From positions 372,001-436,000 of the forward strand of contig JAKUHH010000389.1 in assembly GCA_022701365.1 (NCBI GenBank): DNA of 64,000 bases. The letters are read 5' to 3'. The translations under genes and the position numbers were made by a program. The notes beneath the pieces are model-generated. The model made no database searches. It saw only the letters and a program-made list of their open reading frames with translations, and was not told where the DNA came from. Shown one piece after another: positions 1 through 10,714 of the stretch. Each line of letters begins with the position of its first letter. The first letter of the stretch is position 1. This stretch comes from Mycocentrospora acerina (lineage: Eukaryota > Ascomycota > Dothideomycetes > Pleosporales).

Positions 1-413
1 AGTGCCTACCTCACGCAGCAGCTTCCTAAGGATTACAAAGAAGGCCATGAGGTCCCGCGTATCGCTCGTATAAAGTCTCTCGGCGTCGGATCCGCACATG
101 TCCTCTGCAGCGGCGCGCATCGCAGGCGCAACGACCTCGCGCGTCGTGTTCATCAGCAGCTCGGCCAGCCATTCGAAGACCTTTTGGATAATCTGCGGGT
201 TGGGCTTCTGGAGATCTGCGACGCTGAAGTTGATGCCAATATCTGTGATGCAACCGGCGATTTCTGCATCGGGCTATTTTTGTCAGTCGGGCGTGTGCTG
301 ATGCGGAGCGAAGCGCATACCAGATTCATAAACGTGTCTTGCTCTACGGGCGCTGGCGGGCGCTGGTTGTGGGACGTGTTGCGCATCGTGCTCATGCGCG
401 GATTGTACGACAT
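1..413 (-). CDS. NUF2: Kinetochore protein Nuf2, N-terminal part (cut by window edge)
   Basis: Exons 413..321 and 273..1; the intron at 274-320 has a GTATGC donor and an AATAG acceptor. The protein starts MSYNPRMSTMR, and after the splice reads PDAEIAGCITDIGINFSVAD, LQKPNPQIIQKVFEWLAELL and LYTSDTRDLMAFFVILRKLL. This is the calponin-homology-like head of Nuf2, which in the NDC80 complex binds microtubules at the outer kinetochore together with Ndc80. Only about 122 residues are present; the coiled-coil remainder lies beyond the left edge. The last codons read REVGT, but the GTAGGC at 9-4 (minus strand) could also be the next intron donor, so the final residues are uncertain. The family call rests on recognition of the N-terminal motif pattern. 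Confidence 0.85.
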
Positions 414-3031
414 GTTGAAGAACTGCTGAGTGTGAGTCGCTCGGGCCTATTGAGGCTATGGTGCGGAAGTGCTGAAGTGCTGAGGTGCTTCTGCGTCGTG
501 GTCGTGAAGCTTCTGGTAGGTGTGTTTGTTTACACCCGTGCATTGAACTCGGTTGCGAAGGAACGACCCATCCCAGATAGGACTAGCTCTATCAGCCATC
601 ACCACGTCAGTCACAATGACAACACAGACAGCAGCAGTACATGAGCATCAAAAGTGCATAAAAGCGGAGCAAACGATTGCCTGGTATGCACAAGACTGTT
701 TTTTTTGGTGTTTGGAATGTGCTGTTCATACGTTCAGAGACAGAGTCTCCACCACGACGCACGTATGTTGATATAATTGGAGATGTGTAGAGACTAACCG
801 TCTGGGTTCGATAAGCAGACTCTACGTGTCACAATACGAAGAAGTTCGTTTTATTCGAGTCAATTGCTTTGGCGAGGAACGTTGGTCTGAGCGTGACTCG
901 ACAAAAACGAGCTCGTTTGTAAATGATGTGGATGGTGTTGCGCTGGATGGTGTGAATACGGCCGCATGACAAACATGTTGGCCATGGAAATGCAGCAGGA
1001 CATGGCGTGGCCATGTGCTCGCTACGATGCACGCACATGCTCCCCCGTTGTCGTGGCCGCTGCCGTGTAAATGAGTACCACCGCAGGGCGATTGTCAAGG
1101 AGCCAGTCTGGCCAGCATGCAGAGATCCGCGCGGTTGGTTGTACAACATTAAGTGCGATCTGCAAAGCTTTGTCTGAATCAACGTTTACATGTGGGGCGG
1201 CCAAAGAAGTGTTTCGGGTTTCAATGAATGAAACCTTGCGTCGACCATTGCGCTTGTTGTGATGAGGAAGTCGTGGGGGCTGTTCTCGATGTCCTGGTCG
1301 AAGCTTGAGGAGAGCCGGAATCCGAACAAAGGCTGCACCAATGGATTTTGGACAGCCCAATGTGCGGGAGCCAACCAGGCATGCTGGGCGCAGGGAGAAG
1401 GAGAGATTAAGATGTTGGAGCGGGTCGAGGCGTATCCAGCACCCGGGTCAAGGCCGTCCCAACCTGGCTCTAGACTGCGGTTGAATATTCCCAGGCTACC
1501 TTGCACAGTGGTATAACGGCACGACTATCGCTGTGCTCTGCTCGGCTGGCTGGCCTGCCCCCTCCCCCCTTCAAGCTTGATACAGACGGGGAGTCGTTCA
1601 GAGTCAACATGCCGGCACACGCCGTGCGTAGGCAGGCCGGGCCAAGCACACAACAAGTTCATCTGAAACACGAACAAGGCCTACGAGATGTAGCCCGCCG
1701 CTGCAACGGGCTGCGCCCACGTCGAGGCGAAGAGCACGAAGAAAATTGAAATGCAAGCATTGTATCGGTGGCAGGCACGGCATTGGTGTGCCGGCGACAT
1801 GCATGGTTGAGCCCGGGTACCTGAGCTCGGCACCTGGGGACCGTAGGAGGATTTGGACGAGTCGGCCAGAGTCATTGGCGGGGCCAGATGACGACGGTTT
1901 TCATGGGTGGGCTAGCGTCGTCGCCGTTGCCTCCCGTTCCTGCAAGTCCGACGCGTCTCCACCCTCCCACATGGTTCAATATTGAAAGTCACAGCGCTGC
2001 AGCTCCAGTGCATCGCGCGGTCCCGAGCCCAGACGACAGCGACACGGCGCCCGCCCTCCTCGGCGTTGCGATGGGACGAGCAGACGGGAAAAAGCAGGTG
2101 CTGGCGCGAGGGGGATCGGCTGCGGGCTGGCCGCGAGATTGAAGCGCGCTGCGAAGAGATTCGCTGCGCGAGGGAACTGGCCGGCTTTGGGGCATGATTG
2201 GCACAGGCATTGATGACCACAGCCCTCACGGGACTGGGTGGCGAGCGACTCTGACGACCCCCGCCCCGGGCCTAGAGCCGACAGGGAAGAGGCGCTGCAA
2301 CGCCTGCCGTCGCAGCGCCTTGTTTGGCTCTCGTCGTCGCCGCGAGACGGGCGAGGGCGTGGGCGAGGGCGAGGGTGCGACGATATTCTTGCTTTTGCAC
2401 GCGGGCCTGTCTGGGGGGCACGGGGCCTTGGGGCCTCGAGGCGTGCGATGCGCAGACGTCACGGCGGACAGGGGCAGAGCTTAAGTACAAGCCCGTCTTG
2501 CCTGCGTGTGTGCATGTGTGCATGCGTGCAGGGAGTGACACCGAACGGCCAGGCTTTTCCCCGACAGCAGCAGAAAAGTATTTTTGGCGTGGGGCACATC
2601 CGCCGTCACACCAGGTCGAGCCCGCTCCAAGCTCCCTTGCACCACCCAGCCGTTGGCGAGCCCACTTCTTTGCCTGCCCACGCTCTGCTGGCTGCCACTG
2701 CCGCTGCCACTGCCACTGCCACTGCACACTGCCCACCGCACACCAACCCTCGCTCGCAGACCACGAACCACGAACCACGAACCACGCCCGCCAGCCGCCA
2801 GCCGCCAGCCGTCCACGCCCATCCACGCCCGTCCACGCCCGCCATCCGCCTCCGCCGCCAAGCGCCACTGTCAGAGCCGCCACGGCCCGCAACATGCAGC
2901 ACTTCGGCTGCCCTTCCGCCAACACTACATAGCAAGCCAGCATCCCCTTCGCTGCACACCCCGCGCGACTCCCGGGCGCCTGCACCGTCCCGGCCACCTG
3001 CACACCGTTGCGCTGGCGGCAGTGAGCCTCC
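414..3031. other. Intergenic region between NUF2 and the disordered-protein gene
   Basis: About 2.6 kb upstream of both divergent genes. It holds several ORFs of 60-120 codons that I could not link to any family. The part from about 1900 to 3031 is GC-rich and its last 500 bases are probably the long 5' leader of the gene at 3032. I see no RNA gene or mobile element here. Confidence 0.5.
2691..2811 (+). repeat. Short tandem repeats in a GC-rich leader
   Basis: A GCCACT/GCCGCT hexamer run (2691-2727) is followed from 2761 by CCACGAA heptamers and then GCCAGCC repeats. They lie about 220-340 bases before the ATG at 3032, probably in the 5' leader. They explain several long but meaningless ORFs on both strands. 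Confidence 0.7.
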
Positions 3032-5554
3032 ATGCCGTGGCCGTTTGGGCGCAAAGGCGGCAAGGCCGCCAAATCCAACGGCGATCGACCCGCCGCGGTT
3101 ACAGACAGGTCGCTGCCCGTTGCAGCCCACACGCACACGCCTCAGCGCCGCCACGGCCTGGGTAGAGGGCCCAGCCAACGCAGCGCCCGCCGGCACAGGC
3201 ACAGCTCGCCCTCCACCACCGGCTCGCTGCCCGACGTCGACAAGACAGACGCTGCCCTTGCCAAAGAGGCTGGCCACCTGCCCTCGAGCAGCGAGGACAT
3301 CACCGCCCTGCCTCGCCAGCGCCGCCTCGAACGCAGCCCGCACCTCCGCCCCGTCACCCAGGACTACAGCATCCCCTACAACTTCTCCTCGCCCTCACAC
3401 GCGAGCCTGGCCACCGCCCGCGAGCGGGGGAAGCTACAGCGGCCCCAGTCACTGCGCGCCACCGACTCGTCCATCATGCGCCGCATGTCCAGCAAGCGGC
3501 GGCGCGAGCCCGACCATGTCCGTGAAGAAGAAATCCGCACCATGATTTTGCCAATGCCCCAGAAGCGTGCCGCCGCTAGCTCCGGGAACATGCTGCGGCG
3601 GGACAGCAAGAAGGTCAAGGGCGCACTCAACCACCGCTTCGAACGACCCACCTCCAACGTCCATCTGCCCCTCGAGGACTCGATACACTCTTCCATGTCG
3701 GGCAAGTCCGAGATCCGCGCCTTCCGTGTCAGCGCCTTCGACATGTTTTCACCAAGGCCCACAATACGCCTCTCCGCCAGCTCAAACTATCACTACGGTG
3801 GAGAGCACAAGTCGCTCGCGGCACACCACGACAGCCCCGATTCACAGCGAGGACGGCCAACTCTCAGCGGCAGCCACGAAAAAGTCTTCAGGCGGACAAG
3901 CAGAATCGAAGATCTCGCCGACACGCTCGACGCTGGAGCCCTGCGAGAGATATTGGAAAGAGACAAGCGACGCCAAGCTCAAAAAGCCAGAACAGACCAG
4001 GAACGTCTGCGACGCCGGCTAGAGAGACGAGCGGAAAAGCAAAGAATGGCAGAAGCAGAAAATGCACCTGCCCCGTCTCGAAGGGAAGCCACCAGTCCGG
4101 TCGGTCTAGGTATCGAAAGAGATATGCCAGTGCCCATGGAAGGCGTACGTCCATCCACACCACCGCAGCCACGCAGACTGGACACGATGCCCACAACCCC
4201 AAAGACGCACGAGAACAATCAGCTGCCCACTCCATTAGAAAGCCCAATAGAAGAGCCTGTTGTGTCTGACGCCCGGGCTATCCGCTACTCACGTGGCAGT
4301 GTTTCCGCAGCTACGCACAAGCGTGGGGCATCCAACATCTCCGAGCTGCCTGGGCTGCTCTCAGAAATGATCAAAGCAGACATAATAGAGGGTCCTGAGA
4401 TTCAGCACCCAGCTACGAGCGGCTCGCTTCATCCCGTCGACACAATCGATACCACCGCTTCCAAGCGTGGCTCTAGCCGCCGAAGCAGTATAGATGGGAT
4501 GCGTCTGGGCGTGTTTGCTTCACTTTTCCGTCGAGGAAAACGCAATTCCGAGGATCCGATGCGGACCACCCCGTCAGAAACCTCCTTCTCAAACACCTCG
4601 CGCGAGACAATGTCTCGCCAGCCGCTTCCTGCCCACCTAGTCGGAACTGCCAGTACTCCGATTCAGATACGCAGGCCATCCAGTCTTCCTCGTCGCACAA
4701 TGTCCAAGTTCCGAGAAGACCTACCTGAATCCCTAAACTCGCCGCCTGACTCGCGAGTACAGTCTCCAGACGTACCCGTTACCAGTGCGATTGCGGCTCG
4801 CCGCAGAAATCGACAGCCAACGGACATTCGTGTAGAATCTGTGAGCTCAAGTGCTGGTGCTCAGTCAGATTCACCCGTCAGTCCAGTAGCGCCACCTCGC
4901 CATGTAATGTCTCAGTCCCTCGCATCCGTCGACTCCGAAGGGTCATGGCTCTCTGGCAAGCCATTAAAGCGGGCGTCCAACAAGTCACAGATACACCCTA
5001 GCACCGGCTCATCGGCCATACAACGCAACGAAGAGTTTGGCCACTCGTATGAGGAGTTGGGCATGGCAGACGACGAATACTTCAAGGGATTGACTTCACA
5101 GCCTGATGAGCGCAGACGTGCGCCACCAAGCGATATCCTCAGAAACAGAACAAGCAACACTGCCATGGTCACACTCGATGCCGCTGGCGAGTCTGACGAG
5201 GAAGGACAACCCACGCCTGCTCCAAGAATGTCTGAAGAGGATGATATCTTCCAGAGCACCGTTGGTCGTCAGCCTACCATAGTCAACCGCCCGCCTCGTG
5301 TCAAGTCAACGCAAGGCTTGCTCAGTTACTATCTGAATGACCTACCCTCTCCCAACGAGCCTGCCTCTAAGTCTGCAGATACAGAACCAGAATCTCCAAT
5401 GTCGGACAATGAACTGGCCATGGTACAGCGCGCCAAGAGCGTTGACTTGGGGAATCGCCATGTGCGACACCTCAGTGCCGGCTCAGCCAAGCTTCTGGAT
5501 ATCCAGAAGCGGTCGAATACCCCGTCGCACAACCGACTGTCCGAACAGTACTAG
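3032..5554 (+). CDS. Large intrinsically disordered fungal protein, function unknown
   Basis: A single-exon frame of 840 residues starting MPWPFGRKGGKAAKSNG. It is rich in Ser, Pro, Arg and Thr, with many SP/TP sites (for example TPPQPRRLDTMPTTPKT), and has no membrane segment. Two stretches look conserved in type: a basic patch RRMSSKRRREPDHVREEEIR (about residues 150-169) and a charged helical segment from about residue 290 to 345 (TLDAGALREILERDKRRQAQ onward) that would form a coiled coil. The rest is low complexity. I recognise the style of a Pezizomycotina-specific conserved hypothetical protein but cannot assign a role; the SP/TP content suggests phosphoregulation, which is inference. 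A longer overlapping frame (2238-3545) is an out-of-frame shadow caused by high GC. Confidence 0.85.
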   Translation: MPWPFGRKGGKAAKSNGDRPAAVTDRSLPVAAHTHTPQRRHGLGRGPSQRSARRHRHSSPSTTGSLPDVDKTDAALAKEAGHLPSSSEDITALPRQRRLERSPHLRPVTQDYSIPYNFSSPSHASLATARERGKLQRPQSLRATDSSIMRRMSSKRRREPDHVREEEIRTMILPMPQKRAAASSGNMLRRDSKKVKGALNHRFERPTSNVHLPLEDSIHSSMSGKSEIRAFRVSAFDMFSPRPTIRLSASSNYHYGGEHKSLAAHHDSPDSQRGRPTLSGSHEKVFRRTSRIEDLADTLDAGALREILERDKRRQAQKARTDQERLRRRLERRAEKQRMAEAENAPAPSRREATSPVGLGIERDMPVPMEGVRPSTPPQPRRLDTMPTTPKTHENNQLPTPLESPIEEPVVSDARAIRYSRGSVSAATHKRGASNISELPGLLSEMIKADIIEGPEIQHPATSGSLHPVDTIDTTASKRGSSRRSSIDGMRLGVFASLFRRGKRNSEDPMRTTPSETSFSNTSRETMSRQPLPAHLVGTASTPIQIRRPSSLPRRTMSKFREDLPESLNSPPDSRVQSPDVPVTSAIAARRRNRQPTDIRVESVSSSAGAQSDSPVSPVAPPRHVMSQSLASVDSEGSWLSGKPLKRASNKSQIHPSTGSSAIQRNEEFGHSYEELGMADDEYFKGLTSQPDERRRAPPSDILRNRTSNTAMVTLDAAGESDEEGQPTPAPRMSEEDDIFQSTVGRQPTIVNRPPRVKSTQGLLSYYLNDLPSPNEPASKSADTEPESPMSDNELAMVQRAKSVDLGNRHVRHLSAGSAKLLDIQKRSNTPSHNRLSEQY

Positions 5555-6733
5555 ATGGTCCATACTTTGGCGATGAAATGTGGTTCGGGACCTCGCTGCT
5601 TATTCACCCGACTTTCATTAAATTTCCTTTGTCATTTTCATTCCTTATAATTGTTATACCCACCTTAGTCGTTCCTTCACATTTCCTTGCGTCCTCTGTG
5701 TCTAATCTGGTAAGCTTGCAGTCCTTGAACCATTCTCATCATCCTGAAAAGACCGTTTGCTACTTCTTTGTGGTTTTGGCTGGTCTTCACTTGGGACAGA
5801 CTGAGCATGAGCAAGGCGTTGATGGTGTTTATTCTACTGTGTTTGATACCAACTTGTATAGTATGAAGGCTGCAGGGCGCCATCTTTGTGCCATTTCTCA
5901 TTTATTAGCTGACGACCCCAAGCTGGATTTTGGAAAAAGGACGTTGGCAATCTGGAAATTATGGTCGTGGTCGTGTAGATAGCAATTGACCAACATGTGA
6001 CGGACGTTGGAGACTGTGTTTTTAATTGGATGACACCTGGCTTATTTCAAGGATGTCTCCACTGTAGTTTGAATCTAACTGTGTTGACTGCTCCGGTATT
6101 TGATGTTCTTTAGTGAGTGTTCGTGATGCACAGTAAGCCGGCAGTTGGAGACGTTTTCTATAGAGTGGCTCGGAGTTTGAGAGTTTCAGATGTATATGAC
6201 TGTCTGCAAATAGATTGAGCGTAACACGACAAAGGGCATTAGGCCCCCCCTGCTAACTCGCGACTCACATTGGGCTCTCTAGCGAACGTCGTTGCCGGCT
6301 AGGGTCTTCTCGTTCCTTTCTCTGTTGGGCAAGGCGCAGCACGTCATCATAGCACGCCCCTCAGCAGCGTGTGTAATCGGTGCCAGCCAGCCCTTCTACG
6401 GATTTATCATCGCGCATATAGGCATCCCACCCAGAGGTCTTCCCCCGTCAGCCTTCACGAACACAACAACAATACACTCTGTACATTGTAAGTCGTCCTA
6501 TTTTTCCTTCCATGCGCTTCCTTGCCCTCCATCTGTCATCAAAATTAGGCACATCTTCGTTTTGTGCAGGGACTTCGCACTTCGCACCTTTGCCGAGCTC
6601 CCCATCACTAATATAGGCGCGTCACCGTCACAAAATTGTAATCGACACAAACATCGGCTTTCTGTCGATTAATCAGCCGACCTTTGAAATCACACTTCTT
6701 TCCTATCGCATCTCGCTTTGCCTTATATATACC
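5555..6733. other. Intergenic region, 3' end of the disordered-protein gene and thioredoxin promoter
   Basis: About 1.2 kb. The first part is T-rich and likely the 3' untranslated region of the upstream gene. From about 6250 the sequence becomes promoter-like for thioredoxin, with a CCTTATATATACC TATA-like element at about 6721-6733 just before the upstream ATG. Short ORFs here show no recognisable protein. Confidence 0.5.
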
Positions 6734-7341
6734 ATGTTTGCGCCGTCGACCTCAAGATTTGCTAGAACTCTGCTTACATCTGCGCGCCTTCAAACAGCTA
6801 TCAATCCGATATCCCCCGCAAACCTCTACAAACCACTCTTCACCCCCAAGTTCTTCTCCAATACCAGCAAAATGAGCCACGCAGGTGTACACAACCTCCA
6901 GAGGTAAGTCTCCTCTGTTCGCGACTTTTTACCAGTAACTGGCATCATCATGCCCTGCCGAACAGGTAGCTAACCAGACGAAATACAGCAAGGCGGCATT
7001 CGACGAGGCTCTGGCAGCACCAGGCGTTTTGGTCATTGACTGCTTCGCTACCTGGTGCGGACCTTGCAAGGTCATTGCTCCCCAGGTCGTCAAGTAAGTT
7101 TTCACAGCTCCTGCGTGCAACCATCACAGCTCTAACCCCGCCAAGGTTCGCTGCCGCATACCCCAACGCGCGCTTCTACAAGATCGATGTTGACGAAGTC
7201 CCCGATGTCGCACAAGAACTCGGCATCCGCGCCATGCCCACCTTCCTTATCTTCAAGGACGGTGAGAAGGTCCAGGAGGTCGTAGGCGCCAACCCCAAGG
7301 CCCTCGAGACCGCCATCAAGACCAACTACATCGAGGCATAA
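6734..7341 (+). CDS. Thioredoxin, with possible mitochondrial and cytosolic forms
   Basis: Exons 6734..6903, 6989..7093 and 7146..7341 give 156 residues. The active site WCGPCK is at residues 79-84, followed by the thioredoxin cis-proline region ([17 protein letters not shown]). The first ATG adds 46 residues rich in Arg, Ser, Thr and Phe with no acidic residue ([20 protein letters not shown]), typical of a mitochondrial presequence. A second in-frame ATG at 6872 (MSHAGVHNL) gives a standard 110-residue cytosolic thioredoxin. The enzyme reduces disulfides using electrons from thioredoxin reductase. Which start is used cannot be settled from sequence; the TATA-like element at 6724-6731 lies so close to the first ATG that many transcripts could start downstream of it and encode only the short form. 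Both introns have good consensus ends. Confidence 0.93.
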
Positions 7342-8806
7342 AGTGCTACTTGCGCGAATAAACGGTCCCTTTCTGAATGCTAGCTAGTTTAGGTGTGGGG
7401 CAGATATTGAGATGGCATTTTTTTACACGCAACTCGCCCTGTGAGGCGGGGTAGAGTGCATGGAGTGGAACATTTGGCAGCCCAGATACCATGATACCGT
7501 CCTCGGAATGAAATGACCTGCTACAGTTTTTAATGAATCGTCGCATGTGGCGGGATTGACTTGTCCCTGTTTCTGGTTAATCGTATGTGAAGGATCAGCT
7601 TACAAATGCAAGGCCTCGACTTCGGCACATATCGGCATTGTCACAGCACTCAAAACATCCACAGTGAAATGAGAGATGACAGCAAATATATGTTAATTGC
7701 AGCGTCCTCCCAGCTCACGGCGCAAGGTTGAAATTCCTGGACTTGAACTGGAGTGCTTCGTATTTAGACAAGGACAAGGGCAAGCAGGGATAGGGCACGA
7801 ACTGCTTGTTAGTGCGTCTTTCCTGGGCAGAATCTCACCACACGCATCATTGCATATATGCCTTCACATATGTCTTTTTTTTTTAAAAATTTATTAGAAC
7901 GTATCGGCAGGTACGGCCCACGCTAATAGTCATACTGTATGTAATGACATACATTTTTCACCAGGATCACTCGTGTAGAATCGGCGTGCGCGTCTCTGTA
8001 TTAACATTGAGACTTGACGTCTGCAATTCTCTTTTTTCCCTTTTTCTTCTTCTTCTTCTTCTTCTTCTCCTAATGGCCATCAGAAACCCTATTTTCATCT
8101 GCAGGGTGAACCGGACCCAAGGTTCATCCGCTCTTCAATCGACACCCTGATCCGTGGATATGGATGGTACCCGTTGGATCCTTGGAACTGTGCTCCGGAT
8201 GCGGAGGGTTTGTAATGGACTTCGCTGTGTTGTTTCCTTTTTTTTCTTTTCTAAATATAAAGTGCTTCGAGTGTGTTTCGCTTTTTCTTATCTGCGTTTC
8301 GTCTTGTTGCGTTTTGGCATTTTTTTTTGGGTGGGGGTTGTGGATTTGTTTTCTTTCCTCAGGAATTATCGGTGGCTACGCGGAGTGTGGGAGAGACTTC
8401 ATGGGTGTTGGGATTTGGTTTGGTGTGAGTTTTTTTTTTGCTTGATGGAATGGGTTTTCTTGTTGACACTCACTTGATGGAGAGCATTGGGTTTAGTTCG
8501 CAAGAAGAGGTATGTGGCTTCTTACTGCCTAGAGGAATATCTCGTCAATTTTGAGGGGGTTTAGTTCAGGGTAGAGAGGATGAAAGTTCGGAACTGGTTC
8601 TAGTGATTTTATTTTATCTGATTTTTGATTGAAAGACTGGAGTAGTATTGTAAAATATGGAGAAAGTATTTCTCAAAATGAAAATTACTAGGTTTGGCTT
8701 CCCTTCCACTCTTGTTTAACACTTCATATCTCTTTCCATTTTCTTCCTGTCAACTATCCAATACCGATCCTCATCAAAACAAGACCTCTGTCGCCACCAG
8801 ATAACC
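7342..8806. other. Intergenic region between thioredoxin and the Ser/Thr-rich secreted protein
   Basis: About 1.5 kb, AT-rich with T-runs (for example 8037-8070 TTCTTC repeats). Predicted ORFs at 8154-8477 are Phe/Leu/Trp-rich translations of T-rich DNA and are not convincing genes. The final 100 bases (from about 8700) look like the promoter and leader of the next gene. Confidence 0.5.
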
Positions 8807-10364
8807 ATGAATATGGCTAGAATGAATACATCTAGGGCCGCCTCCTTTTTCGTGCTGCTCCTCTACAGTCTGCAAGTACTTGCTGACACTTCATCTCTCG
8901 GTAGATCATTCCCATGTCCATTTTACAGAAACAACTAATAGGCTGAAAGGAGTGTTCCCATCGACATTATCTGTGCACACAGTGAGCGATCAATCGACCT
9001 CGGCTCCAGCTATGACCAAAGCCGCTTCTCTCAAGTCTGAAGAAGCACTCAGTGGTTCTCTGGATCCTTCTTTGGATGCAGTGTATGTCTCTGATATTCT
9101 AAAGAATCTGAAGAAACATACTATTGTATCTTTATTTTTCACGGAGGGTGCTTTTTTGAGCAACAACATCCGCGTGCACTTGACGAATACTTACGCTAGT
9201 AACGTCTATCCTTCTGCTAGTTTTGCTTCGACATTCAGTTCTGCGATAAGTAGAGTTAATACTCCAGCGATAATAATTTCCTCAACAGTGTCAAACTGTT
9301 CTGAAATCATTGTTTTGGCTGCAGAGGCCGCGTGTAATAGAACTATTCTACCACCGTCTGCTCCATGGTCAACATCATGGGCGGATGATCCTGTCGTGGC
9401 AAGCTTGCAATGGACTGGTACTAAAGTATCGTCGACAAGCATAGAACCCTCATTCCCAGCTTCTTCGTCCCACGAAGGTCCTGTTGATATGGAGACGACA
9501 TTACTGCCGAAGGTCGACACACTTTCCGCACGGAATTCAGCTCGGAATGGTACCGGCACTATTGCAAACTACGGCTTGATCTCAACCATCTGGGCAACGC
9601 GTACTAAATTATATTCTTCTTATGTCACTGGCAAGACCTTCACGATCACTGTGTGTGGGAAATACTTGTTACCGATCACTCAGACACCACTGACCTCTGA
9701 GTTGCTTCTGGTTATCATAAGTGATTCAGAACCAGAGGCGGCTGACACAAGTTCGGGCAACCAGTGGACTTCACGAGTAATTTCGAGCTCAGAAAAACCC
9801 CGGCTTTCGACGAGCACAGTCACTTCAGCTTACTCGGAAAGTACCCCTTCGGTTCTTCCCAATCAAGCGACGAATCTTACAGGTGCAAATAGCTGGCTGG
9901 TTTCATCGAGCTGTCATTTTGCAACGAGGCCTGCACCTACTTATCCTTCGGCTTCAATCCAGCCCGAGGGAAATCCTCTCGTCAGTTCCGGGACCGAGAA
10001 TGTTAGCACTCAAACTTCATGGGTAACCCGCAACTTAACCTTTTCGACAACTGGCGTAGAATCTCCCCTACATGATCCATCTCGCTTTGTCACATCGAGC
10101 GTTGAGATGGACATTCCTTCGATCAGCTCGTCTAACCCTGTTACGTCAGTCCCTGTACAGACGTCACAACAAACCTCATCGTCTTCGAGCAGAAATCAGT
10201 CGACAACCTCTAGTCAAACTAGAACGATCACGTTCACTGGTTCAGGAGACTTCTCTATTCCAGATCGAGATTCAGACTCCGCTTCAACCAAGAGTAAAGT
10301 TAGGTGGCAAACGCTCGTCACTACCGGGGCTGCTGTAATGAGAGTCTTCTTTCTCTTCGTATGA
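8807..10364 (+). CDS. Secreted Ser/Thr-rich protein, possibly GPI-anchored
   Basis: An ATG at 8807 opens a signal peptide (ASFFVLLLYSLQVLA followed by DTSS). This frame must switch by a short intron to the long open frame that ends at 10364. The donor is most likely GTAGAT at 8901. Acceptors at 8949, 8952 or 8982 all keep frame; I prefer 8982 (CACACAG, with ACTAATA upstream), giving 491 residues. The body is very rich in Ser and Thr with several N-x-S/T sites and few Cys, as in heavily glycosylated fungal wall proteins. The C-terminus (about LVTTGAAVMRVFFLFV) is hydrophobic, compatible with a GPI signal although it contains an Arg. No catalytic domain is recognisable. Signal peptide and reading frame are well supported; the exact intron and the anchor are inference. 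Confidence 0.6.
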
Positions 10365-10714
10365 TACGGTGTGCTAGGTACTGAGCCACTATTGAGTCGT
10401 GTCTTTGGAGTTTTCAGGGTTCTTCAAAGTGATTGATTTTCTTGGAAAGACGTCATCAGCACACTATTCTTTCGGCCTCCTGTTGTAGCGTTTTAATAGT
10501 TATATACTGACTAGGGGTCAAGGTTCAATGGTATGCTGGCAGTTAGGGGGTTTGTTCGTTTAACTCAATTAGCCTTACCTACAATCGAAAATTCAAAGTG
10601 AAGCTGAGTCCTTTGTCAAAAAGTAGCGTAGTCCATCAACACACATTTTTTGTTGTATATATATCTCTCTTAACATCCACTTTTACGGCACACTCAAACC
10701 CTGTAAGCATACCT
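10365..10714. other. Convergent 3' intergenic region
   Basis: About 350 bases between the 3' ends of the Ser/Thr-rich protein gene and the hydrolase gene. AT-rich; it should hold the two polyadenylation regions. No gene seen. Confidence 0.5.

Noticed and set aside
2272..3343. Long minus-strand ORFs (up to 288 codons) opposite the same region
   Set aside because: Gly/Arg/Trp-rich mirror frames of the repeat-filled leader, no motif.
2238..3545. 435-codon plus-strand ORF overlapping the start of the disordered-protein gene
   Set aside because: Pro/Ala/Arg-rich translation of GC-rich repeats in a second frame; it ends inside the better-supported gene and shows no domain.
8154..8477. Plus-strand hydrophobic ORFs (93-107 codons)
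   Set aside because: Phe/Leu/Cys-rich translation of T-rich DNA in an intergenic stretch.
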